From NCBI GenBank assembly GCA_022885665.1, contig JAGQDJ010000049.1:124502-188501 (forward strand): a stretch of DNA of 64,000 nt. The letters are read 5' to 3'. Position numbers and translations under genes: made by a program. Below the pieces are notes generated by a model. The model ran no database searches, had not been told where the DNA came from, and was given only the letters and a program-made list of their open reading frames with translations. Shown in pieces: positions 48,995 to 62,200 of the stretch (its first letter is position 1; each line of letters begins with the position of its first letter). Source of the stretch: Triops longicaudatus. Lineage: Eukaryota; Arthropoda; Branchiopoda; Notostraca; Triopsidae.

Positions 48995-51900
48995 ATGCGT
49001 AGGGTTATGGCTGTAACGTACGGCAGGTGATGAGAAGGCTCTTGCAGGAGGCATACTTGTCGAGAGAAAATATTAACCACCTGTCGGTCGACTGCACCGT
49101 ACAATACACCACATGGTGGAAAGCTGCGTACGTGCGTCTCAGGTACTAGCGGTACTGTGCGTTAGCAACGGAAGAGTATGCGTGCAAAATTTTCCCGTAT
49201 ATGAATAACGAAACCGTCTAAGGAAATCAGACCTGTGCTACTTTTCCCATGGCCCTTTTACTTTTCCCGAGATGGGAATAATAACATAAAACATGTCTAT
49301 GACTTAGGAGGGTTTAAAAGGCCCAGGTGACTTATCGTAACGTGTCGGTGTGCTCCAATACGTAGGCGAAAACCTCCCTCCGAATAAGGGCGAACAGGCC
49401 GTACTGTACTCTATCCCAAACAGCCCCCCATGAATAACGGGGTCAGCCACGCAGTCGAAGGCTGATTTCGCTGTGCAAAACAGCTTGAGCACACAAACAA
49501 GTCTGTTTTTCTCTTCGCCGTCTCCTTTTCGCATGTTCGGAGTACCGTATTGAACATAGTAGACAGCAGACAGGATTTTCAGTCATCAGCCTATACTTAA
49601 AGGGTTGCAGCGTGCGAAAAATCTCCATGCGAAGCTAAATTATGCAGGTTCAGACCACAGGAAAGGAAACGAAGGCCTTGCTGGGCCGACAAGGACTATG
49701 TTTTACATGGGCATCCTGCATATATAGTACGTGATCAAAAAGCATATGTGTGTGCCTAGACGCACGTCCGCGTAACGAAAACCTTAGAAAGGACTCATTT
49801 TTTTGTGTCTATCTAGTAATTAGAGCTTATTTTCCCTAAGCAGGCACCATACGAGATCTGTTTTGTGTTCTTTAAACCGATAACCCCTCTGGCTTTGATA
49901 CTAGCACACGAGACTCGAGATCACGACCCTGCCTTGGTAACAAACTTCGTCAGCTTCACTTATCATTCATCGGAATTCCCTCACTGCGTGTCATACGTAG
50001 TGGACATAGTGCGTGAACTGCCGCCACGTTCTTGTCTTGGCTGGTCGGCGTGCGTTGTCGTCCCACGTTCACAACTTTCCGTGAAACAGTACTCACGTAG
50101 ACCCATCAGTAAGGCAACACCTAATTCTGAACTATGTTACGGAAGTAGGGGTTGAGTTTCACATCTTAAACGCTTAACAAACGCTCGCTGACCGAAAGCC
50201 CGCCATGCTGGCGGTCCGTGAAGTCTGCAACTTTTCAAAAGAAAATGGTAAGTTATGGAGGAACGGGAGATGGGCATACCACGTTGCCATAGCTGTATAA
50301 GGTTTCGTTGGCTTTTCTTCTTTCTACGGAAGTATTCTGGGGAAAGGTACAAAGGCATGCGGCTGTCCACCCTCCTTTGATTTTTTAAGCGAAGAAACTT
50401 TGGGGGTTAAATTCATCCCAAGTTAACTCCCTTGATTGAACTGGTTTTACAATGTGACATTCTTCTCTCGTTTGTAGCGGTTACCAGCAACGTGGTTCTG
50501 TTCCTGTTGCTATGCGTGTATTGCTAGGCCCGACCTTTTAGTCATAAAGTGCTCTTCTTTGCTTGGTCACGAGACTGACGTGAACACGAGTTTCCAAAGA
50601 AGACGTCTAAGCGAACATGTAAATCAGACGAAAATTATACTAACCGGATAAGAAGGTTGACAATGACAAAGACTGGAAAAATTATACAAAGTACCAAACA
50701 GGAAGTATTTTTTTACGAATTAGCTGCTCGCGTTTTATGACAGATTAGAGCAATATGAAAGTTGTCAAATATGAAACAAACATAATTAGTAGCCAGTTAA
50801 TATTGCGTTAATTTCTTAGCCAAAGCCAACTGTTGTGTTAGCCCGTTGAATCAATGCTCTGAACAGTAGGTAAGTTGCCCAATATGGCTAAAAGTTATCT
50901 AAATTTGGGTAATAGAGACCATCCCAAGAAATAAACTATTATAAAATGGTTTAGAATTTGAATTTCAAAAATTTCCCCTCAGAATTGAAGGGATTAATAG
51001 AGCTTATTTTACCCACCAAAAACCTTGCTCTTCTGTTCGTTTTCAACGGATCTTTTATTTTATATTTCGTCGAAATCTTATTTATGTTGGGTAATTGGGG
51101 CTTTCTGGTCAACGGTTCTTGGTAATAGGTGAAAACTATTAAGCAACACTGCGTTAAGTAGAGATTAGTGCGCGATTTATAACAGATTTCGTAATGCACG
51201 AGAGGAACTTTTTTTTAAGACTAATTTTGACTCCGCGAGTTCTTTTCTGGCCATTTGCACGTCAAGACAGCGTTGGACTTTATACTTAGCAGTACGCTAA
51301 GTCATGAAGACAAAAATTACTAGTACTATTTTAATAGATTAATTAAAATATTACTTGTATACGTTAACAATATTGTGTCAATCATAACGTTCGTGTTTTT
51401 AGTAAAACTGTAATAATATGACAGAATTTAAAAACAACAATGTAAAAAACACAACGTGAGAACATTAACGGCATCAGAGACGAAAGGTATTGCGTTCGGT
51501 CCACCTAGGAGAAAGGCGTACGAGTCCATTTCTCTCATTCTTTCGTTTCTCTAGTGTCTAAACCTTAGAAAAGGTACAATTAATATTAAAAAAAAGTGAA
51601 AGTAGTCTTAACTTTGCCAGAAAAAAAATGCTGCAATCTCTACTTTTACTCTTATGCGCAGAATAATCTTAATTCTACGGTATGGTTTTCAGATTCTCAA
51701 AGTTGTCACGTCTCGGCCCAAGTTCTCTCAAACTCTCATTTTTTTTTTTTAAAAAAAAAGAGAAAATCCTCCCATTACAACCTACTTGAACATTGTTATG
51801 AATGTTACAACTTCGTAATTTTTGGGCAGGTAAATGGACCTCACCTAGACACGATAGCAATACCATATATGGGACATGAGAATGCTTAGTAGACGGCTAG

Positions 51901-54900
51901 ACATGGGGGAGGAATACAGCCTACTAAATCCCCTGATCCAGAAGCTTTTACGTCACGAATCAATACATACCCCTGTGTGTTTCCCTACTCTACACTCGTC
52001 AGACACACTATATAACCCTTCAGTCACTCTCTTTCTTGGGTGGCCCTTTTCCCGAAGAGGGCGGAACTGGTCATGAGCAGATCGTGGTGGTACCTTGTGC
52101 ACTCGCTTTTGTCTCGTCGCATTCCCTCCATTTTTTCCCTCTGCTCCCTCTCACTCCATCAGTGTGCCATTCTCATCACCTAACCCCCTTCCCTGCGGGG
52201 TAAGCTTAGATGGTCTGTGCTACCCCGTATGTATGCAAATGACCAACTTGGGGTTTACGTAACGTGAACGTGGGAAGATTTTTGGTGACGACATTGATCC
52301 GGCTGCTCCGTGTCTCTTTCCTCTCTCTCTCTTTCGCTCTCTAGCTTTGACTTTAGCTCTTTGGCAGCATCTTCAATACTAGCGTGCTGGGCAACCACCC
52401 TAGTGGCCGTTACGACTAGACCAATACTCTTTCAGCCTTTTCGGTAACCTTGTTTAAGTAGACCTCCTTCTTTACCCCATTTAGTGCTTTTATGTCTCCA
52501 TAAAACGATATCCAAGGGGTGAAGAAATCATAAACCGTCCTTCCCGCCTTCCCGCCCTTTCACGTCGGCTGATAGTTTTACGCCGACTTGCTACGCTTTT
52601 TTCCGGGGGGCAGACCCCCTAAACCCGTTTACGTGTTGGGGGTGGAAACGTTTTATGTTAGCTGCTGTTTTACTACTAGGGCTCCCTGGAGTAATTTGGT
52701 TCTCTCCACCCTTTACGCGATATTCCAAGCCAGGCCTATTTCCCAGACACTATGAAAAATTCTCCCTCGGGGCACATCCCTGAACTCGTCAAGGGTGTGA
52801 CGTCAAGTTTGCACCAGTTTTAAGTGCGCCGTGAAGGATACGTTACAAGAACGGAGCAAGGAAGTTTGAATGCATTGTAAAAGGAGATCCGGATCCAGCG
52901 TCCAGGTACAAGGCGTGGTCGTTTCACCTCCGTAGCGTAAGGCAAGCTTTGCTTACTACGCCGCTGCGTAGTACAAACGGTGGATAGCTAGCGCTTTACC
53001 ACGCGAACGCCAAGTCATGCCAACCCATGTGGGGAATGCGGAACGCTGGCCGGATTTTCCCGGGCCGTGGGCCGGCAATCCGGGACCCGTTCGCTCACTT
53101 CATGGACTGATAACTAAAAATAAAGAAAACGTTGACTTGGAGCCACGCCCACTTTCTAACTTGGTTGCACGTCTTTGCGTCAAACTGATAACTGTATTTA
53201 ACAAACAAGAAGCTTTCTACTTATAGTTAGTCGAGCAGGTGTCAATAGGAGGTATTTCCGAGGATTTTTTCCCGTGAAAACCTGCCATATTGAAAGACTC
53301 GTGTAAAGCGTTACCGTCTGCTCGATGTCACACGATCTTTGCGTAACGTCTTTCCCACCATTGGAGTTTGCAACACTACAGGTGGGAAAATTTGTTGAAT
53401 GGAAAAACCATCTTTGGAGGCACTTGTTTGCTCATGAGATACTGTAGGATAAACCTTCCATTTTTGCAGTATGACCATTTTAAGTTTTCCAAGAAGAGAA
53501 GGGAAGAAAAACCCGTTGGATGATTGCGATCGTCCCAGCATGCGACGTAATTCAAGCAGCCTTCTTCCCGTAATATTTCGAGTTTTCTGGGAAAGACGTG
53601 AATTTTGGGAAAGGATCCAACACTTCGTAGCGAAAGGAGCTTTTGGACTCCGAATCAGCCTGTGTGCCACATTTAATTTCTTCCAAGATTCCAAGAATCT
53701 GTGTCATGACAAAAAATCCTGATTGTTGACTTGCCAATATGACAAATACAAATAACAGGGCAGAATAGTTTAGTTTTGTTAGACAAAATCTTGGAAAATT
53801 TTATGGTAATTGCCCTAGCTGCAATGGTAACCTTTCTCTTTTTGTTAAGAATGTGTGATGTTATTAAAGCTGTCTGGTAAGGTGGAAGAATCGAGCTTTA
53901 AGGATGAGTACCGACGAGCCCAAGGGAAATTTCTCTTGTTCAGAGGCTACATAAGAATAGAAGAAAAACTCGTTGTTAAGATTACCAGCAAAAACTTCGA
54001 GTTTATATTGTAGAATTCCTGGACCAGTATTCGAATGCAAGGGACTGTTAAGAGTTAAATGTGGGACTTTTGATAGTGTGTAAACACAATTTAGCTCGTA
54101 AACGGAAGATCTAGTTGGCAAAGAATTGAGCGACCAATTGGATAATAAAATATCCAGGATTAGAACTTCTTGCACACTTCTCTCTGACCGTTCCTTGGTG
54201 CACAAACATGGGGACCTACTACTTCCGTGCGGAATTTCCAGATCTATGGATGGTCTTGACACCGCAAGAAATACCGTGGCCACTAGAAACAGTCCCGTTG
54301 AATGTTCACTAACTTCATGAAAACTAACCTGGAATTTGGTAGCTTGTGAATACAATTACGGTGTATTGCAAACAAGAGGATGTCGAACGAGAACGTCTGT
54401 TTCGTTTTTTTTAGCGTCTTGCATTAAGCAGTCATTTAATGTGTTCGAAAATTACGAAAAATGTCATTTTGAGTTTTTTTTTTAATTTCTCTAATTTCGC
54501 ACTTACCTTTCCCTGGAAAGGCAGTCTGCGATTGTCATAAAGAAGTAAAAAAATAACTCTGGGGCGCAAAAACGACGCCTGTGATATTATTACAACTTTT
54601 AGTAAGTGGGAAAATGTCTGGATAAGCTCGTGAGGGTCGTGTAACCATGCATGAATGGAGGGGCGCAAGCGTAACTGGTGGAAAAACTTCCACGAGGGTG
54701 GTGGTGTCGCTGTCGTCTCTTTTTCGCAAAAAAATTCCTCGCCTGTTTCGATATCACCGGCATGTTTATGGCTTTCTTGTCAAGGTTGTTGGCACTCGGG
54801 TATTTGTTGCCCCGGTGGAAAATCCTGTAGTTGGTCTTCTTGGTCCAATTCATTGCCCTTTGCAGGCGCACATGGCTGGTGTTTCATAACTTCCTTCAAA

Positions 54901-56346
54901 ACGCGCTGTCTATCTGAGCCACATGGCCACGCCGTGCTATCGAACCTGGACGCCAAAGGCACTTTTTCTGCATGGGCAGAGCATGCAAATGCCAAAGACC
55001 GCCAAATTTAACATGGTTACGGTTAGCACAGCAAAGGACACTGCGTAGTTTTTACCTTTCTCTCGAAAGCAACTAAGCAGTTGTCAAGCTTGCAACTTCG
55101 CTTTCTCCTGTTATTTGGATAATGACGAAGTGGTAACTAAAAATTTCTCTACGGAAGACATAATAATTTGCTAATCCGGCCAACAGATTAAGATTTATTC
55201 TACCAAATCCTAGATTGAAATCGTTTATCTAGTTTTCAGACTCCTGGAAATAAAGAGTGAGGTCGACACTTTTTGGCGCAACCAGCGTGGGATTTCCCTT
55301 TTGGTATACTTGGAATGGAAGGATGAGCAAGTCCAAGGCAAAAGACGCCATCCTTCGCTAGAATTCGACGACCTCGTGAGTTTGCTGGCCTTTGCATTGG
55401 TTGAGTATTTCCTCCCATCTCTTTCTTGTAGTCTCCCACCCGGACTGGCTGGGTGCTTGCGTGGTGGGCGTCGATGGCCTTGTAAGGCAAGGCAAAAGCG
55501 ATACAAGTGCTGCTGGTACAAGTGTGAGTAGGACTCGATGGAATGCAGACAGAAGAAACCGCCAAGCATGGCCGAAACCAGCAAATATTACCTTCACGAC
55601 AGGGTGGAGGACGCTCTTAGTCCCATGGCTTGGTAACCGCGTGCTTCGTATAGCACTGGTTGTCACTTCGCTGGGAGCAAAATGAGCCGCGAAAGGCAAG
55701 TTTGGCCTAGCTGAAGACATAATTTGTTCTTGTATTAACTAAAAAAAAAATGTGGGGATCAGGAGGGTTTCAAGCAGGCCGGAAGGGCGTTAGCTTTCAT
55801 CCACGATGCCGCGGCAGAAAGATTACGGAGGACGAAAGGGACAAGGCGAGATGAAGCAGACCAAGTTTGGCGCGAAAAGCTTCCTCATTCTTGGCGGCGT
55901 CCCCTCACTTCCTCCAAACTTTATTTCTTTTTTAAGCTACAAGTAGTCCTTCTTTCACCCCTCCTCGCGACCATTTACATCGTATAATACTTAGTGAGGA
56001 ATGTCGGGCTTTTGACGTCATAAGTACAATACCCAGGACAGAAAATAGTATCCGCGCTCCTGAGAGCTTGCGGTTGGGAACAGACGTCAGCCTACGCGGG
56101 CGGTGTGCAGTTCCTCTTATTTATCACAATTTGTACATACTTAACATCTTTGTGTGCTTCCGAACTGATCTAACTTCATGCCCTACGACTGTTGTACTAC
56201 AGCTTTATCTAATATTAGTTTCAAGCGAACTTATTGATAAGAAGCTGGGGAAAGGTCGTCCGCCCCCTCGTGGCGTAGTGGCACATTACGCCAAGGCAAG
56301 GCAACGAGGCTAGCAGGCTACTAAGGTAGGGAGGCGGGGTAGCGGC

Positions 56347-56365
56347 TGGCCTGGCCTGGCCTGGA
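56347..56365. repeat. CTGGC short tandem repeat
   Basis: Consecutive units of CTGGC (GGCCTGGCCTGGCCTGG) make a 5-bp tandem repeat of about three to four copies. Confidence 0.6.
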
Positions 56366-56463
56366 ACTCCTGGGAGTCGATAATCCCACTCTGAACGCGT
56401 CTATTGCCAGAGTGCTTTTGCCAGAGGCAGAGGCAGTTCAGCTAGCAACGAGTGAGCGTTTGA

Positions 56464-57565
56464 ATGGTCGTTGCGTTCTTCGTTGACTATCATTCAACGA
56501 CCTCGCCTCCTCGTGGATCTACCCTCCTATGTGCTGTGGAGTTAGTACGGTGCAACGGAACCAAACCTACCCTATCGACACAGCAACGTGTCACGTTTCG
56601 TCCAGCGGATTCTAGTGCAGCATCGTTTCATGTAGCTGCAGCGATTTTTCGCTTTCAGACATTGTCAGTGCTGTGTGCAAGCCTGGAAAACTTCGGGTTC
56701 TTAGACTGTTTCCCTATTTCCCATGGACTGACGTACGAAAAGGACACGTGTTCTTGGTCCTTTGAAAGTTATACGTTATGGATAAAATCTCGACCTCTTT
56801 CGAATCGAAATCTCAACCCACAGGTAAAATTAAGCTTACCCTCATCGCGTGGTTATCGTATCTGATAAAGTTGTCCCCTTACAACCCATATGTGTGTGGC
56901 GGGGTAGAGGAGGGCGTTTAACCCTGTGCGTATTGCGCGCTTCCCTGGGCGCCAAGGGTGAACGTTCTCTTCCACATTCCACATGATTATTTTTCCTTCT
57001 GTGCCTAGAGATTTCGTTTGTCTCCAAGGAGGGGGCGTAAGGGCACTAATTGAGGAATACAAATTGCTTACGTAGGAACGGGTTGCAACATCGACAGCAG
57101 ATTCTCAAACTAATATTTACGTTTACCTTACGTAACCTACTTAAATCGAGGATTTGGGGAGGTAAAAATGAAAATTGTGGTTTGTGTACTATGTAGTGCG
57201 TTTGCTGAACGAAATCCTTTTAAAGAAGGTCACCATGGAATACAAGAAAGCTCAAATATTCATAAATTTTGTTTGGGTTTTCTAAGAATAGAACCAACGA
57301 TTTTTTTTTCAGAAAGAACTATGACGCAGCAAGATTAAAATATCCACGAAAAGAAAATAACAGGACAATAGTCGAGTCCTTCGTAGAGTCAGTGGAAGCC
57401 TTGGCTTGTCATGCTTACCAAGACCTGCAACAATCCCATAGTCGTGCCTTCAGTGACGTCACCAAGTCGGTCAGCGTATTGCGCATCGAGCCGACCGTCC
57501 TTGTTGACAGGAAAAATTTTCACATGAGTACCTGGGAAACATTCCCTCGCGCTTTCAGTCGTTAG
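56464..57565 (+). CDS. Weak gene candidate: two exon-like frames
   Basis: A frame from the ATG at 56464 runs 120 codons to a strong donor (CCACAG|GTAAAA, exon end 56823, phase 0). A second frame after a strong acceptor (TTTTTTTTCAG, exon start about 57313) runs to a TAG at 57565 with G/C-rich third positions. The phases do not match directly: joining these two gives an early stop, so an unseen exon would be needed between them, or the two belong to different genes or to none. No domain is recognised in either piece. Confidence 0.15.
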
Positions 57566-59229
57566 TCCAGATCAAAGCTTATGATAAATAATCATATGCT
57601 TTTTAACTATCTTTGCATGAAAAAATGCTTAGAAACCAAAGCTTTGCTGCTCGTTAAGCGTCTAATAAATTTTTGGCATAAATTACCACGCAGAGACCGG
57701 AGCAAAAAAAAAAAAAAATTATTGGGAATTCAAATATTTGAACTCGTGGACGTCACTTGAAACGGACGTTTTCTTCTTAAGCGAAAGAAAACAAAACATA
57801 GGTGAAGGGGATGGGGAATAAATATTTCTGAATTGGAAAATGGGGAGGGTCAGAAGAGCTTCTCATGCGTTTGGGAAAGTGGTAAAGAGTAGGTCACATC
57901 CAGCAGACGCAACGTTCTTACCCAATTCGTACCCCCTCTTCCTTTCGCTCCCTCCCGTTCACCCCATTTCGCCCTCGTCCCGTTTTCCCCGTCACAACAA
58001 GGGGAATGGCAGCGGCCTTCGAGTTTACGTCTGTTATCCTTACGTTATTCACAACCGTATGTACAGGTTTTCGACCCCCATTCACCCTCCCATTTGCCAA
58101 AGGGACCATAAGGGGAGGTACACAAAGTAGTGAAGAACGGTTGTTTACCGTTTTATGTCTTGTAAGACGGAACAAATTAAGTCATAGAGCTTAACATAGC
58201 CCTGTCTTTAAATTCTTAACAGAGAACAGGATAAAAGCTTTAAAAAGGCCTACCTTGTTTTCAGGCCTGAAGTTTTACTCGAACCGGGGAAAAACAAGTG
58301 AAAGGGACAGACAATAACGTAATGTAATCGGGCATTGTCAGCCTACATTAGCACAGACATTTTGACTTATTTTCTTTTATTGCATTTCTTTTAATTTCGA
58401 AAGGTGGTCGGGTACGAACACAGGTTCATGAACAAGCAGGGTATGGGCCTTAATTATGTAGGTGTTAGTAACATTGTGATAAATTTATTCAGAGTTCGAC
58501 ATCTGCACTTATCTGCATTCTATAGTCGTAAACGTAGCTAGTTATTTTTTTTCTCTGGAACTGGAAATAATCTCTCAACGTTTGATCTGCTTCAGCACTG
58601 TTTTGGTAGGTCGAAAATGAGCTATTTGCCAATTGAATGGTTTTATAGCCAAGGGTGGGCTATGGATATGGGGACATAGCTCGAAAGAAAGGCCGAGTCG
58701 GAGACGCCTTTCAGGGCGTTTTGCAACTTTCTAAACGTGCCGCAATCTGTCCGAGAGAGTTCTTGTGGTGTGATTTAACGAAAGCAGCGAGAGGAATGGA
58801 TGAAAAGAGGTTCAAAGAGGGTTTGGGGTGGGTTTGTATCAGTCAGGTATTTTGTTGGCTTTAGCTGCCAGTCACGCTGCGCACGAATTACGTTACGGGA
58901 CCTGAATTCCTCGGGTATGAAACACTAGCTAGCGAAGCGCTAAAAGGGAAAAATGGGAACAGTCTGAGGAGAGTCCTTTGCCTTGGCCCATATGTGTTTA
59001 CTGCACTTCATGATACCTTCGGTGTTCATGGCAACCCGCAAGGGAATCAGAAATCGAGGACGAGACGTAACATGCAAGAGCTTCCAGCGGCATTTGCTGC
59101 TGCTTCTCTATGCTTGTTTTAAGGGGTTGCGAAAGTTTTTGCAATGAAAGAAAACAGCGGGAACTTATATTCCAAGTATTCCAGAGTATTATTAGCGTTC
59201 TTTTTGTTCGAATAACGAAAATAGGTAAC

Positions 59230-62200
59230 ATGCCCTTCGCTGCCGAATGTGCTTCGTCGTCTTCCCCGGGAGTGTGCGGAGGCGTTTGGCCGGAGTTCCT
59301 AACTCCCCGTGACACATTCGCAGCATCCTACCGCGTAGAGCATGTGCTGGGAAAGGGCGGCTTCGGAACAGTTTACGCGGGCGTCAGGCTCCGCGACGGC
59401 CTTCCGGTTGCCATCAAACACATACACAAATCAAACGTCTCTTCATGGGGGCAGGTAAGAGCATTTCCTTTAAAATATTCTCTGTGCAATTTGTCTTACA
59501 AAAATGTTTGTGGGTAAAAGAAGATGCAGTTATGATTTCCTAAAGCGATTCGCAATGCAGTCCGTATAAACTGGGACAAAATATGTGGTCTACATGTATA
59601 TTGAGCCAGTTAAAATGAAACAAAACGCTTCAAGATTAAAACGACTGTCTGAAAGGGTTCATTTTCTTCTCTGTAGAAAGGGCGCTAAAAATATGCTATA
59701 TTGTGTTCACATTTTGTTCACTTTTATAGAATAGTCGCTGAACGGTTAGGCCATTTCAAAGGAAAGTCAGTTCTTTTGTAGTTTTTTTTTTTCGGAAGAC
59801 AGAAACTTCAATTTTTTTCAAGCTTCTGTTTATAAAGCTATAAATGGAAGTAGTAGATAGAAAAGTCAAAGGAAACAATAAGAGTTGGTTCATTCAAAGT
59901 TTTTTCTCCTCCGTAGATGAATCGCGTACCCGTTCCTCTTGAAGTTTGCTTATTACGGCAAGTGAGGGACGTGAAAGGCATCGTTCGATTGCTGGACGTT
60001 TGCGATTTGGGTGACGTTTTTGTGCTGGTAATGGAACGTTGGGAGTCCTGTGTGGATTTGTTCGATTTCATCTCGGACCACGGCCCGTTAAGTGAACCTT
60101 TGGCGCGTTCTTTCTTCCGGCAAGTCGTGGACGCCGTGCTGGGCTGTCATCGCGCTGGAATCATTCACCGGGATATCAAAGACGAAAATATATTGGTAGA
60201 CCTTACGACACACAGTTTGCGTCTCATTGACTTTGGGTCCGGCGATTATCTGAAAGATTCTGTCTACACGGAGTTTGACGGTAAGTTCCACAAATTTCTC
60301 GTGATATCTTTACCGTCATCACTTTCTTTTCTATCAAAATGTTGCAAGGAGGATCAAAATTAAAAATGAAGGGGAAAATGATGACGTCAACGCTCAGTTT
60401 CCTCTCTCTCTGTTTCGTGTGAATCTTGAAACTTTCAAAAATTTCTGATTTCCGAGAATTTCATGGATGGATGTAGCTTTTAAACAAGCTTGGACAAGTT
60501 TTGTGGACGCTGTAATTTGCATACACAGGTATGCAGTTAAAAGCTGCAAGGAAGGTTTCAACTCGAAAGACTCACCGCTGGCAAGGCCGGGTCGCTGCCC
60601 TTGTTTTCTTTTTAACTTGGCGTTTTTTCCTTGAATTTCTATCCACGCGGTGCCAAGCACGAAATTCCTACGATTCTCGACCGTTTCAAACGTTTTTTTT
60701 TTATTCCCGTTTCTAAGTCAATTCTCCGGCGTGTGTCGTATTTCGTCAAGGGAAACAGTATAGAGATTTATTTTTGAACGATTTCGCGGTGTCTTTTTTT
60801 TTCTCCTTAAAAAATAAGGGTATTGTTAAATCCTAGTACTTCTGGGAGTTTACATGGGTGATATGGGAAATTAGAACGCGGCCAGTTGCGTATACGTGCT
60901 TTTACCTTGAAAAGGAAGTAAAGGAGACTATTTGCTGGAAAGGCGATGCCATACGCAATTCCGGGAACTGGTGTAGATCAGATCTGTTTAAGCGTTCGGG
61001 TTCAAAGAACGGCTATTGATCAGATGCTTTTTTTTACATTGTTTTGCGCAGTAAATCAATTACTGCGCTTGATCTTATCGCGTGGTTCTAGTTTCAAATA
61101 ACAAGGGGAAACTAACGTTTTAATCAAGTTCATTGAAGCGAAACGGTTAGTACTCCTGGCACAGCAAGGATCTCGTAGGATAGGATATGCATGCAAATTG
61201 ATGCGCAATTTCTGGGCATATCCTGTCACCTGCCAAACGTCGCCCACGACGAATAAATCACCCAAAGAAAGTGACGTTGGCGATACGTTTTCTTATGAGA
61301 TCAAGTAGATTTAGTCGCACAAAATCCTACAAGAAGGAAACCGCGTCGTGTGAAATGAAAGTTAATTTAGGTTGCAGAAAATTTAGGAACAAAAATAGCC
61401 TTCTAGATGTTTCTACCTTATCAATACTATTTTCTCGTGATACTGGAAAATGTTAAAAAAAGAAAAGACAAAAATTTCTCTAGGCGGAAAAGACTGCACG
61501 TTTCATGAAGAGAATGGCGGTGCTCCCTAAAAGCACGTCGTTGGTCGCGCATTACCTTTCCGCAAGTACGTCGCTGTGCGAATATGTGATGTGAGAAATG
61601 TGAACTCTGAAGTCCAACGCACCACGATGTGAGTTTTACTGCGAATTCTGCACGTTGCAGGGCCACAGTTTCATGAAGTCATCACAATTGTAACATTCAG
61701 TAGGACTCGCCTTAATTTCCCGCTCTCGACTCATACCCAGCGGAGATTGTGGAAGACAAAAAGTTTTCCATAAAGTGCTGTACACCAGGCTTTTCTAGGG
61801 GAACATGACCTCTCGGAGGCTGACGAGTTCGGACCCCCCATTGGGAAATATTGCCCAATTTTAGGCACTATATGGGCAACTGAGCCCCACCATGCAATAG
61901 ATTTGGGGAAAGATGGTGGAAAAGTGAGCGAGAGTGTAGTGTACTTCACTAACCTAAACATGTGGGTACAGCTGGTTGGAGCATTATGCTTTTGACTAGA
62001 ACGTCCGTCTGGGGGCTTTGTTTCTTTTATGTTTTTACCCCCCATTACCTATTTACGGTTTTCGCTACCAATATCACAACCAAGCCATATGCTCAAAAAG
62101 CCACTCATTCGCATGTTACACAAGAAACTTTAATTCTAAGGGTGTACTGTCCTGACAAATGTTGGGCTTTATGTATTTACAGTACCCTCTTTCCTCCAAC

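Larger units (their letters stand above)
42183..59229. other. 17-kb interval between divergent PIM genes, no supportable gene
   Basis: The interval must contain the promoters of both kinases. Sequence just upstream of gene C (about 42340-42570) is GC- and CpG-rich and could be a promoter region. Open frames such as 44553-44847 (plus), 45262-45020 (minus), 46675-47049 (plus), 54355-53864 (minus) and three overlapping minus frames at 55720-55225 are of chance length and lack recognisable domains. A perfect hairpin lies at 48959-48994, a CT-rich run at about 52320-52345 and CTGGC repeats at 56347-56365. A weak gene candidate at 56464-57565 is listed separately. Confidence 0.5.

Noticed and set aside
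53864..54355. 163-codon minus-strand frame that looks mildly protein-like.
   Set aside because: It opens at TTG with no in-frame ATG near the start; a few frames of this length are expected by chance in 64 kb, and no splice partner fits.
54599..55720. Cluster of overlapping minus-strand frames (54.6-55.7 kb), one with a signal-like hydrophobic stretch.
   Set aside because: Three frames are open over the same DNA and I could not find phase-compatible splice sites to choose among them.
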